From assembly GCA_035527835.1 (NCBI GenBank), contig DATKZS010000137.1, positions 1-54,948 of the forward strand: a stretch of DNA of 54,948 bases, in the 5' to 3' direction. The stretch comes from DATKZS01 sp035527835 [NCBI: bacterium] (GTDB lineage Bacteria; RBG-13-61-14). The notes below the pieces were generated by a model that worked only from the letters and a program-made list of their open reading frames with translations, was not told where the DNA came from and searched no databases. Numbering within the stretch: position 1 is the first letter of the stretch; every line of letters starts with the position of its first letter. The position numbers and the translations under genes were made by a program. Shown here piece by piece: positions 35,671 through 43,900 of this stretch.

Positions 35671-36234
35671 TTATAAGGTCTCGAACGCTTTCGCGAAGGG
35701 CGCGTAGTCGCGGTAGTCGTTAACGCAGATGATGACATCGGTGAGCGACGTCCGGCCGGCCAGGTGCTGCTTGATCGCCGCGAGCATCACCTTGGCCGAC
35801 AAGTCCAGCGGCACGCCGTAAAAGCCGGCGCCCATGGGCGGAAAGGCCAGGGTCTTGAGGCCGTTGTCGGCCGCGAGCTTGAGCGCCGATTCCATGCAGT
35901 CCGCGAGTTTCCTCTCCAGCTCCGCCTCCTGGAACTTGGGCCCGCAGGCATGGATGATGCGCCTGGCCGTCATCGCGCCCGCGCCCGTGATCACCGCCTC
36001 CCCCATCTTGATCGCGCCGATCTTGGCGAGCTCGTTCTTCACCGCCACCCCGCCCCGCATCTGGATGGCCGTGCCGTAGCCGGAGCCCAGCGCCAGGTCC
36101 TCCCGCGCGTAAAACACGAACGCGTCAACCGGGAGCGCGCACAGGTCGCCGTGCTGCAGCCGGACCGTAGAGCCGCCGATCTTCTTCTCGACCGGCGTTG
36201 ACTTCGCCCCGGTTGGATTGAATGCCGCCGACAT
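35671..36234 (-). CDS. macro domain protein
   Basis: A 187-residue protein of the macro (ADP-ribose-binding) fold. Near the start is VRLQHGDLCALPVDAFVFYA, in the place of the family's GDIT motif. Then comes LGSGYGTAIQMRGG, matching the usual N-x-x-LxxGGGxAxAIxxxGG region with changes, a VITGAGAMTARRIIHACGP strand, and LAFPPMGAGFYGVPLD as the phosphate loop. Members bind ADP-ribose or related nucleotides and some remove ADP-ribosyl groups. AAAGGAGGAGG precedes the ATG. It is the first gene of the redox operon with the cytochrome b and DsrK-like genes. Confidence 0.85.
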   Translation of the reverse strand: MSAAFNPTGAKSTPVEKKIGGSTVRLQHGDLCALPVDAFVFYAREDLALGSGYGTAIQMRGGVAVKNELAKIGAIKMGEAVITGAGAMTARRIIHACGPKFQEAELERKLADCMESALKLAADNGLKTLAFPPMGAGFYGVPLDLSAKVMLAAIKQHLAGRTSLTDVIICVNDYRDYAPFAKAFETL

Positions 36235-36299
36235 TTACGTCCTCCTCCTTTTTTTAAAAATTCACGTTCCCGAGCGGATCCGAAAAATATCATGGGAGC

Positions 36300-36470
36300 A
36301 GCGGGGAGGCGTACAGGGTAGAGCGCGGGGCGTAGAGCGTGAAAGACCACTGCTTTGGCGCTGATTTAATTTACGCCCTTCGCCCTTCGCTCTCCGCGAT
36401 CCGCGCCGCACCTATTATCCATTCTCCCTTGCGAAGAACCTCTATTCTTGGCGTCTCTGCGCCTTGGCGT
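36300..36470. repeat. degenerate inverted repeats between macro and Rrf2 genes
   Basis: GTAGAGCGCGGGGCGTAGAG near 36319-36338 is loosely complementary to CGCCCTTCGCCCTTCGCTC near 36375-36393. At 36447-36470 lies a solitary half (CTTGGCGTCTCTGCGCCTTG) of the GCGCAGAGAACGC hairpin family. The gap 36235-36503 has no gene that I can support. Confidence 0.6.
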
Positions 36471-36503
36471 TCAATCCGCCCGTTGCTGGTCCCGCCCGGC
36501 CGG

Positions 36504-36962
36504 TCAGCGGTGGGCCTCCAACGCCGTGCCGGTCATCTGCTTCACCATTCCCGCCACCCGGCGCTCGGCCAGGTCGGCCAGGGTGAACGCGTTGAACGCG
36601 TCGCGGATGCTCGTGTTGATCATGGAATAAAGGCTCCGGCACTCGCAGCCTTCAACCAGCATGCAGGCTTCGGTGTCCGCGAGGCACTCCACGATGTTGA
36701 TCGGACCGATCGTCGCCTCCACGATCTCGCCCAACTTGATGTCCTTCGCCGGACGGGTGAGGAGGTGGCCGCCGTTCTTCCCGGCCACCGCCCGCAAGAG
36801 CCCCGCGTTCTTCAGCGAGATCGCAACCTGCTCCAGGTAGCGCCGCGGCAGGTGCGTCCGGTCCGCGACCTCGGCCAGGTTGATCGGAACCCCGTCATGG
36901 GTGTCCCGAGCAACCACCATCATGGCCCGCAAAGCATATCTCGCGCGCGTGGATAATTTCAT
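36504..36962 (-). CDS. Rrf2 family transcriptional regulator
   Basis: A 152-residue winged-helix regulator. It starts with the Rrf2 hallmark MKLSTRARYALRAMMVVARD. The recognition region is LPRRYLEQVAISLKNAGLLRAVAGKNGG. The sensor region has four cysteines, VECLADTEACMLVEGCEC, whose C-x6-C-x5-C pattern is like the [2Fe-2S] ligands of NsrR/IscR types. It probably senses redox state, NO or Fe-S supply and controls the operon downstream and/or itself. An inverted repeat overlaps the promoter upstream. Confidence 0.92.
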   Translation of the reverse strand: MKLSTRARYALRAMMVVARDTHDGVPINLAEVADRTHLPRRYLEQVAISLKNAGLLRAVAGKNGGHLLTRPAKDIKLGEIVEATIGPINIVECLADTEACMLVEGCECRSLYSMINTSIRDAFNAFTLADLAERRVAGMVKQMTGTALEAHR

Positions 36963-37051
36963 TTGGCGTGGCTCTCCTCAATCGCGTCAGCATGGCGCGT
37001 GAACGTCGTCTTTTCTTTAAAGCATGAATGCATGTGCGATTCCGTTCTCTT

Positions 37052-37092
37052 AATACTACTAACATGATCGTATTTGTTTGTCAAGTAGTATT
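37052..37092 (-). promoter_or_regulatory. probable Rrf2 promoter with overlapping inverted-repeat operator
   Basis: On the minus strand TTGACA (37079-37084) is followed after 17 bases by a weak -10 TAGTAG (37056-37061), with TATTAA just beyond. AATACTACT at 37052-37060 and AGTAGTATT at 37084-37092 are exact reverse complements. They flank and partly overlap both promoter boxes, as expected for autoregulation. Confidence 0.5.
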
Positions 37093-37129
37093 TTGATAAT
37101 TTTTCATCTATCATTAAAATTTTTAATGA

Positions 37130-37157
37130 GGCCTTAGCGTTATATAACGCTAAGGCC
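37130..37157. repeat. perfect 28-bp palindrome
   Basis: A palindrome with outer arms GGCCTTAGCGT/ACGCTAAGGCC and centre TATATA is exact over all 28 bases. It lies in the 436-base divergent gap between the Rrf2 and aminotransferase genes. It could be an operator or a cruciform/hairpin. No T tract follows on either strand. The rest of the gap (37158-37338) shows nothing I can name. Confidence 0.9.
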
Positions 37158-37338
37158 GGATAATCGTTTCCGCCAAAACGACAGTTAAGACCGGGTCCAA
37201 CTTGAAAATTCCGGAAAATCGGTCGCTGGCACCCTAAATACTGACTGGGGTCGCTCTCCTTGCACTACGGCCGGTCGGTCTTGGAAAAATAACGGCGCAC
37301 TATGTCCGCGCCGCATTTTATAAAACCGAAGACGGCGT

Positions 37339-37344
37339 TATAAT
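37339..37344 (+). promoter_or_regulatory. possible -10 box of the aminotransferase promoter
   Basis: A perfect TATAAT lies 54 bases before the ATG at 37399. The -35 at the expected distance (TTTTAT, 37316-37321) is poor. AAGGGGAAGG precedes the start codon. Confidence 0.4.
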
Positions 37345-37398
37345 GATGTTCCGCCGCGGTCGGGGCCGGGCGATGTAGTTTTAAAGGGGAAGGTCAGC

Positions 37399-38559
37399 AT
37401 GGAGTGGTCCAGGGTGTCAAAGCGGGCTCGGGAGATACCGCCGTTTCTGGTGATGGACGTGATTGACCGGATGGCGGTGCTGAAGAAACAGGGCGCGGAC
37501 GTGATCTCGCTGGCGGTGGGCGAGCCGGATTTCGACACGCCGGAATGCATCACGGAGGCCGCGCTATGCGCTCTCCGGGAGTGTAAGACGCATTACACTC
37601 ATTCGCTGGGCGTGATCGAGCTTCGGGAGGCCATCGCCGCGGACTACGAAAAGCGCTACGGGGTCAAGGTGCATCCGGACCAGGTGATCGTAACGCCGGG
37701 AACCTCGCCCGCCATGTTCCTGGTCTTTTCGGGCATCCTGGACCCGGGCGACGAGGTGATCCTTTCCGACCCCTCATACGCCTGTTATCCGAACATGATC
37801 GAGTACCTGGGCGGCCGGGCCGTGCCCGTGCCGGTGTACGAGGAAGACGCGTTCCAGTACCGGCCGGAGATGATCCGGGAGCGGCTCACGGACCGGACCC
37901 GCGCCATCCTCATCAACTCGCCCGGTAACCCGACCGGCAACCTGCTCTCGCCCGGGCGAATGCAAGAGGTCGCCGGCCTGGGGCCGCTCATCATTTCCGA
38001 CGAGATTTACCACGGCCTGGTTTACGAGGGCCGCGAGCGTTCGATATTGGAGTTCACCGACAACGCCATCGTTTTGAACGGCTTCTCCAAGCGCTACGCC
38101 ATGACGGGCTGGCGAGTGGGCTATTGCATTTTGCCACGGGGCATGGTGCGCCCGATGCAGAAAGTCGCACAGAACTTCTTCATCTCCACCGGCGACTTCG
38201 TGCAGTGGGCCGCCCTGGCCGCGCTCGAACGCGCGGAGCCGGACGTGGAGCGCATGCGGGCCATCTACAACCGCCGCCGGCTGGCCATGCTCCAGGGCCT
38301 GAAAAAACTCGGCTTCGGCGTAACCCACGAGCCCACCGGCGCCTTCTACGTCCTCGCCAACGCCCGCCACTACACCGACGACTCCTTGAAGTTCGTCATG
38401 GAAATGCTCGAACACACCCACGTCGGCGTGGCCCCCGGCATAGACTTCGGCCAGAACGCCGAGGGCTACCTCCGCTTCTCCTACGCCACCCGCGAGCAAA
38501 GGATCGAGGAAGGGCTGGCGCGGATCGGGAAATACCTGGAGAGAATTAAAGAGGGATGA
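37399..38559 (+). CDS. PLP-dependent aminotransferase, class I/II (AspC-like)
   Basis: A 386-residue fold-type I aminotransferase. It shows VISLAVGEPDFDTPE at the substrate arm, NSPGNPTG at 173-180, the Asp in SDEIYHGLVYEG, and the PLP-binding Lys231 in NGFSKRYAMTGWRVGY. A C-terminal Arg for the substrate carboxylate is in YLRFSYATRE. It most resembles aspartate/aromatic/alanine aminotransferases of the Igamma group. The substrate is unresolved. The Cys-cluster gene follows after about 100 bases on the same strand. Confidence 0.93.
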   Translation: MEWSRVSKRAREIPPFLVMDVIDRMAVLKKQGADVISLAVGEPDFDTPECITEAALCALRECKTHYTHSLGVIELREAIAADYEKRYGVKVHPDQVIVTPGTSPAMFLVFSGILDPGDEVILSDPSYACYPNMIEYLGGRAVPVPVYEEDAFQYRPEMIRERLTDRTRAILINSPGNPTGNLLSPGRMQEVAGLGPLIISDEIYHGLVYEGRERSILEFTDNAIVLNGFSKRYAMTGWRVGYCILPRGMVRPMQKVAQNFFISTGDFVQWAALAALERAEPDVERMRAIYNRRRLAMLQGLKKLGFGVTHEPTGAFYVLANARHYTDDSLKFVMEMLEHTHVGVAPGIDFGQNAEGYLRFSYATREQRIEEGLARIGKYLERIKEG

Positions 38560-38661
38560 AATAGTCGGAGTGAGCCATTATTATCCACGTATGCTTCAAT
38601 CGTGCCCGGCGCCTCGCGCCGGGACTCCGCGAAGAAACAAAATAAGGGAGCCGCGCAATTC

Positions 38662-39348
38662 ATGACTAAAAACCTGCGCCAGGATTTCAGCGCCATCCTG
38701 GATGATCTGGGCCGCGACACCGAGGACAGGTATCTGGAGTACTTGAAACAGAAGCCGCGCGTCTTCATGCGCGAGAACCTGATCTTCGACGGCGGCAGCC
38801 TGGACAGCTATTACAACTGCGGCGCCTGCCGCAGGCGGGACCCGAAGGCGTTCTGCTGTTCCGGCTATGACCTGGAGCTTACGAGCAGGGACGTTGCGGC
38901 GGTGAGCAAGGTCCTGCCCGCGCTCTTGCGCGCGTATCCGGCGCTCAAGCGCACGCTCGACGGGGGCGACTTCTGGTGGTGGAGCGATGAGTTCGAGAAG
39001 GTGATGCGCCGGAAAAAGAATGACGACTGCCTGTTCCTGATGCCGGGCGGCCGGGGCTGCATGATCCACGCGTGGGCCCTCGATAACGGGGTTGATCCGC
39101 TGGAGGCGAAGCCGTACATTTGCTCGCTTTATCCGGTGGTGGTGGTGGTGATCCGCGGCGAGGTCGTGATTTCGACGCTGAACCGGGAAACCAAGATCAT
39201 CCTCGACGCCGGCGATAAAGCAAGGCCCTGCGTCTCCCGGCGCGGCGCCCCGGAGAGCCACATCCTGGTCCGCTCGCGCGAGATCCTCACCCGCATGTTC
39301 GGCAGGAAGATTTATAACGAGCTCACGCGGCGGGTCCTGGGCCGATAA
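38662..39348 (+). CDS. YkgJ-like cysteine-cluster protein
   Basis: A 228-residue protein with spaced cysteines: NCGACRRRD, FCCSGYDLEL, DDCLFL, RGCMIHAW, YICSLYPV and RPCVSR. This is the pattern of the YkgJ/UPF0153 group (C-x2-C...CC...C...C-x-LYP), thought to bind zinc or an Fe-S cluster. The biochemical role is unknown. ATG at 38662 follows AAGGGAG; an in-frame ATG at 38602 has no such site. It ends at a bidirectional terminator. Confidence 0.8.
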   Translation: MTKNLRQDFSAILDDLGRDTEDRYLEYLKQKPRVFMRENLIFDGGSLDSYYNCGACRRRDPKAFCCSGYDLELTSRDVAAVSKVLPALLRAYPALKRTLDGGDFWWWSDEFEKVMRRKKNDDCLFLMPGGRGCMIHAWALDNGVDPLEAKPYICSLYPVVVVVIRGEVVISTLNRETKIILDAGDKARPCVSRRGAPESHILVRSREILTRMFGRKIYNELTRRVLGR

Positions 39349-39358
39349 GGGGCGCGGG

Positions 39359-39390
39359 AAAAAAAGGGCGTGAATTACACGCCCCTTTTT
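39359..39390. terminator. bidirectional terminator
   Basis: Stem GGGCGTG (39366-39372) with CACGCCC (39378-39384), loop AATTA, flanked by seven A residues before and CTTTTT after. It therefore serves both the Cys-cluster gene (+) and the PpiC-type gene (-). Confidence 0.85.
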
Positions 39391-39416
39391 CGTTGCACCG
39401 CGATATTATAACGCGC

Positions 39417-40628
39417 TCATTCCGGGCCGGGCGCCGCGGGGGCTGGTGAGGGCGGCGCTGGAGCGGGAGCGGCCGCGGGCGCCGGGGCCTCAGCCGGCGG
39501 GGCCGGGGCCGTTTCCGGCTGCATTTCCTCGGGCGTTACCGGCTCAGGCGTGCTTCCTTCCTCAGGCTCTGCTCCCATCATCATGGGTCCGCCCATGCCA
39601 TGCGGCGTTTCCTCGGGCAGGGGCTCGAGGTACTGGACGTCCGCGTTCTTGGTCAGGCCTTCGATGTAGTTATCAAAGGCCTTTTTCTGCTGGTCTTCCT
39701 TGAGATAGGCAATGATCTTTTCCCGCACCTCTTCGAGCGGGGTGGAGGTCTCCGGAATCAGCTCCTGCATCCGCACTATGTGATAGCCCACCGGCGTCTC
39801 GATGACCCGGGAGAGCTCGCCGGGCTTGAGCGCGAACACGGCGGTGTCAAAGGCCTCCGGCATCTGGCCCTTGGGGAAGGTCTCAATGCCCTTGTCCGCT
39901 TTGTTGGGGGAATCCGAGTACTTCTCGGCCAGGGCCGCCATGTCCTCGCCGGCCAGGATTTTCTTGCGGATGGTCTCGGCCAGGCCCTTTTTCTGCTTCT
40001 TGGTTTCCTCGGATGCGGAGGAAGGGACCATGAGCACGATGTGGGTGACCTTGACCTGCTCCGGCTCCTTCAGCCGATCCTTGGCCCGGTCGTAAACCTG
40101 CTGGATCTCCTCATCGGACGGGTCCGGCACCGGGGCGTTTTTCTCGAACAACTGCTGGTAAGCCAGGTTCTTCGCGATCTCCTGCTTGAGGCTGTCCTCG
40201 GTCATATTGAATTCCGCGAGCTTCTGCTCAAGCATGTTCGGGTCGGGGAACCGCTCCTTGATCTTGGCCATCTCTTCATCAACCTTGGCCGCGTCGGCTA
40301 TGATCCCGTCCTTGGCCACCATCTGGTCCAACAGCGCCCGCTGCACCGCCCGCTTCATGGTCTCACGCTTGATCGTCGGCTCCATCATGGCCATCTGTTC
40401 GGGCGGCATCTGTCCCCCCATCTTCTTCTTGATGTCCGCGATGTCATTCTCGATTTCCGAGCGCAGGATGTCCTGTCCGTTGACCTTGATCCAGACGGAA
40501 TCGTCGCCGGCGACCGGAGCGCCAGTGGTCCCGCCGGCCGGGGTGCTTTCAGTCTTCTTGCAGCCGAACGACGCCAGAACCATCGCCGCCAGCAACAGAC
40601 CGGCCCATGTAATCTTCAATGATTTCAT
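39417..40628 (-). CDS. PpiC/SurA-type peptidyl-prolyl isomerase lipoprotein
   Basis: A 403-residue periplasmic folding factor. A lipoprotein signal peptide ends at LASFGC with Cys23. A SurA-like N-terminal helical chaperone region (about 45-185) is followed by a parvulin domain (about 190-290; VTHIVLMV, AEKYSDSPN, KGQMPEAFDTAVFALKPGEL, GYHIVRM). A last about 70 residues rich in Pro and Ala (APAPPAEAPAPAA) forms a flexible tail. It should assist folding of secreted or outer-membrane proteins. The large secreted proteins upstream could be clients, but nothing shows this directly. Confidence 0.92.
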   Translation of the reverse strand: MKSLKITWAGLLLAAMVLASFGCKKTESTPAGGTTGAPVAGDDSVWIKVNGQDILRSEIENDIADIKKKMGGQMPPEQMAMMEPTIKRETMKRAVQRALLDQMVAKDGIIADAAKVDEEMAKIKERFPDPNMLEQKLAEFNMTEDSLKQEIAKNLAYQQLFEKNAPVPDPSDEEIQQVYDRAKDRLKEPEQVKVTHIVLMVPSSASEETKKQKKGLAETIRKKILAGEDMAALAEKYSDSPNKADKGIETFPKGQMPEAFDTAVFALKPGELSRVIETPVGYHIVRMQELIPETSTPLEEVREKIIAYLKEDQQKKAFDNYIEGLTKNADVQYLEPLPEETPHGMGGPMMMGAEPEEGSTPEPVTPEEMQPETAPAPPAEAPAPAAAPAPAPPSPAPAAPGPE

Positions 40629-40723
40629 TTTCTACTCCTTTAAAAAATAAAAAAATGCCGGTTCGCTCCCCGGCCCAGACGATTGAAAGTTCCCGCCCGA
40701 GACAGCCTTTGCCTACATCCTAA

Positions 40724-40753
40724 ATGGTACTGCCTATCATACCGGTTTGTCAA
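40724..40753 (-). promoter_or_regulatory. probable sigma70 promoter of the PpiC-type gene
   Basis: On the minus strand TTGACA (40748-40753) and TACCAT (40724-40729) are 18 bases apart. A TATGAT also lies within the spacer. The leader would be about 90 bases. The rest of 40754-40908 shows no clear feature. Confidence 0.5.
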
Positions 40754-40908
40754 TACCCGTTAAAACGGCGCGGCCCCGCGGGTCAGGGCCGGCGGAAGGG
40801 TGAATAGGGCAAGGGTATCCCGCGGGAAACCGGATTGCGGCGATGCCGGAAATGATACGGCTTTTCCGGCGCCGGTAAAAACGCCCATAGGGGATTGTCA
40901 CGCCGCGG

Positions 40909-43900
40909 TCATGGGAGAGTCACCGCGTTCAGGGTGAATGCCGGCAACAGGTCAACGTCAGTCATCCATCGGCCTTTTTCTTCGGCGAGCAAAAGACCGC
41001 AATGGGGGATTTGAGCGTTCACGATGATGGCGCCGGGGCCGGTGATGGCGAGGACGATGGTGGCGTGGCCGCCGTCAAGTTTGCCGTTGACGCCGGACAC
41101 GTCGAAGCGGTTGCCCGCCGGGCCCGCGCTGTAACTGCCGTCGCCGCCGAGCAGGACGGCGGTGCCGTCGGAGGCGGGATCAATGGAGAAGACCACGGAG
41201 AAGCCGCCCTGGTACAGCACGTTGGCGAGGTTGGAGTTGCGCACCCGGACCGTGACGTGAGTGGTGCTTCCCACCAGCACGTCCGCGGCCGGCTCGTAAA
41301 CCTTTTCCAGATCGGCGGCCCGGCTGTTGACCGTGCCCACCGGCGCGCTCAGGACGAAGCCCCGGATGGTGACCAGGTCGCTGCCCAGGATGTAGCCGTC
41401 GGCGTCGAGGTCCTGAACGTCGGGTATGCCGCGCGGGATGACCTTGTCGTAGCTCTGGTGGATTGACAGGACCTCGGCCTGGAGGATGGCTTGGTCGGAA
41501 CCCAGCACGTAGCCGTCGCCGTCGCCCTCGCCCCAGTAGTAGCAGCCCGGGGTGTCCGGGAAGGCGGCAAGGTTGGGGCTCGGGTCAAAGCTCCAGGGGT
41601 CGGTCCCGTTCCAGTACTCGTGGAAGTTGGGGTTGGTGTCTTTTTGGAAAGACGGCTCGAAATTCGTATGGCCGTCGAGCGGGTCAAGGGGATCGAGGGG
41701 AGGCGCGTCGGCCATGTGCTCCACCTCGTAAAGGTCGGGCAGATAATCGCCGTCGGTGTCCCAGTAATCGGGGGCGGTGCCGTAGGCGTGGACTTCCGCG
41801 CCGTCGGTGAGGCCGTCGTCGTCGGAGTCGGAATCGGAATCGCTGGTGCCCCAGATTAGTTCATCGCAATAGCTGAGCCCATCGCCGTCGGCGTCGCCGT
41901 CGTCGGGCGTGCCGGCGTCGCAGTCGTTGTTTTTACCGTCGCACATGACCTCGATCTCGCCGGGGTTCACGGTGGAGTCGCCGTCATCGCAGTCGGGCCC
42001 GAGGGCGCAGTTCGGGCCGTAGCCGTCGCCGTCGCCATCAATGCAGGGCATGACCACGGCCAGGACCACGTCGTCGCGGTCATTTTTATTCCCCGCGGCG
42101 CAGGCTTCCGGCCCCGAGCTGCGGGTGAAGGCCACGCGGATGGCCTGGTCGCCGGTCACGGGGCCCAGGTTGAAGGTTACGCTGATGGTCCTCTGGCCCA
42201 GTCCGGGGCAGGAAGCGCCGCCCACGTAATTCCAGACCGGCGCCGAGGCGGCATCGGCCTGGAACACCTGGAGCGCATCTCGGGATTGGGAGCGGCACCA
42301 TACCGTGGCGTCGAGGCGGACGGGAGCTCCGGGGAAAAAGCGATCCCCGGCCAAGATGGTAATGACATAGGAGTCAAGCGATTCATCAACGTGGTAAATG
42401 CCGTTGTTTCCGTCCGGGCAAGGGCTGGAGAGCAGGGTGTTGGGCCGGTTGGGTTCCGCTCTTCCGGATATGGAGCCGCGGCTGTTAATCAGGAGGGAGG
42501 GGACAATGCACGGACTGGAGGATGAGCACCGCGGTGCTCCCCAGGCCGGGTCGAATACCGCGGTCTCCACGTCGTCCCCCGGATCGAGCGGGTCGCGACC
42601 GTAAATTACCTCGGAGCCATCCAGTTCCCTTCCCCCATCGGTGTCCGGGTCGCAGGGATCGGTCGAGTTGAGGTATTCATCGTAGTTATCCAGGAAATCG
42701 GCATCATAATCCTGAGTTTGATCCTGGGTGTAGGCTATCATGCAGGGATAACCATATTCCCAGGAGTCGGGCATTCCGTCGCCGTCGGTGTCGGGGTTGC
42801 AGGGATCGGTCTCGCCCGGGTCCTGGACGCCGTCACCGTTTTTATCCTCTCCTGCACTGGTGCCGTCGAGAATTTGGTCTCCGTCGGTGTCGGGAGAGAG
42901 GGGATCGAGGCAGGGCCTGGTCACGGCCTCGATGTAGTCGTTGATGCCGTCCGCGTCAGAGTCAGACAAGGCCGGATCGGTCCCATAGCCGTACGCCTCC
43001 TCGCCGTCGGTGAGTCCGTCGCCGTCGGTGTCGGGCAGAAGCGGATCAGTAAGATAAACGATCAGCTCCGCGCCGTCATCAAGGCCGTCGCCGTCAGTGT
43101 CGGGGTTGCAGGGGTCGGTCTCGCCGGGGTCGAGCGCACCGTTGCCGTTTTTGTCCTCCCCCGCGCTGCCGCCGTCCAGGAGCAGGTCGCCGTCGGTGTC
43201 GGCGGATAAAGGATCGAGGCAGGGCGCGGCCACGGCCTCCACGTAGTCGCCGATGCCGTCGCCGTCGGTGTCCGGCGATTTAGGGTCAGTGCCAAAAATC
43301 ATGACCTCGTCGCCGTCGGGCAGCCCGTCCGCGTCCACGTCGGGATTGCACGGGTCGAGATCGAAGACGAACTCATCATAATTGTCGAGCCCGTCCAGGT
43401 CGGCGTCGCCCGGGCCCTCCGGCTGGTCCGGGTCCAGGCAGGTCTGCCGCTCTTCCCACCAATCCGGCATGCCGTCGCCGTCGGCGTCGTTGTGGGTCAC
43501 GCGGATGCGCCAGGCCATGTCGTATGAGTAGGGGGAAAAGGTCACTCCACCGTTGTAGCTCCGATAACTCCTCCCGGCCTGCGGCTGGCCGCCTCCCAAA
43601 GGCAACGAGTATAACTCGCCGGGCACGTTAAACCCGATGGCCACGAACACGTCGTCGCCGGCCATCACCAGGGGAGGGTCGGAAAGGGCCACCGAATAAT
43701 AGCCCTTGCGATCGGCCACGCCGTCCACGGAGGCCATCAGGTCCTGAGGCACGGTGCCCGCCAGGTCCCGGTAGACCCGGATGCTGTAGGAGGCGTTGAG
43801 CCCCACGGTCCAGAAATCAACCCGCTCCAGGAGGCCGCTCATCTCGGGAGTGAAGCGGACCATGCCCCAGTCCCAGTCTTGCCCCGTCAGCCCGGTCTTG

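Noticed and set aside
42600-43500. regularly spaced repeats that could suggest a CRISPR array
   Set aside because: They are coding TSP3 repeats (GTCGCCGTCGGTGTC-type codons for Asp-Thr-Asp-Gly-Asp) of variable spacing with no unique spacers.
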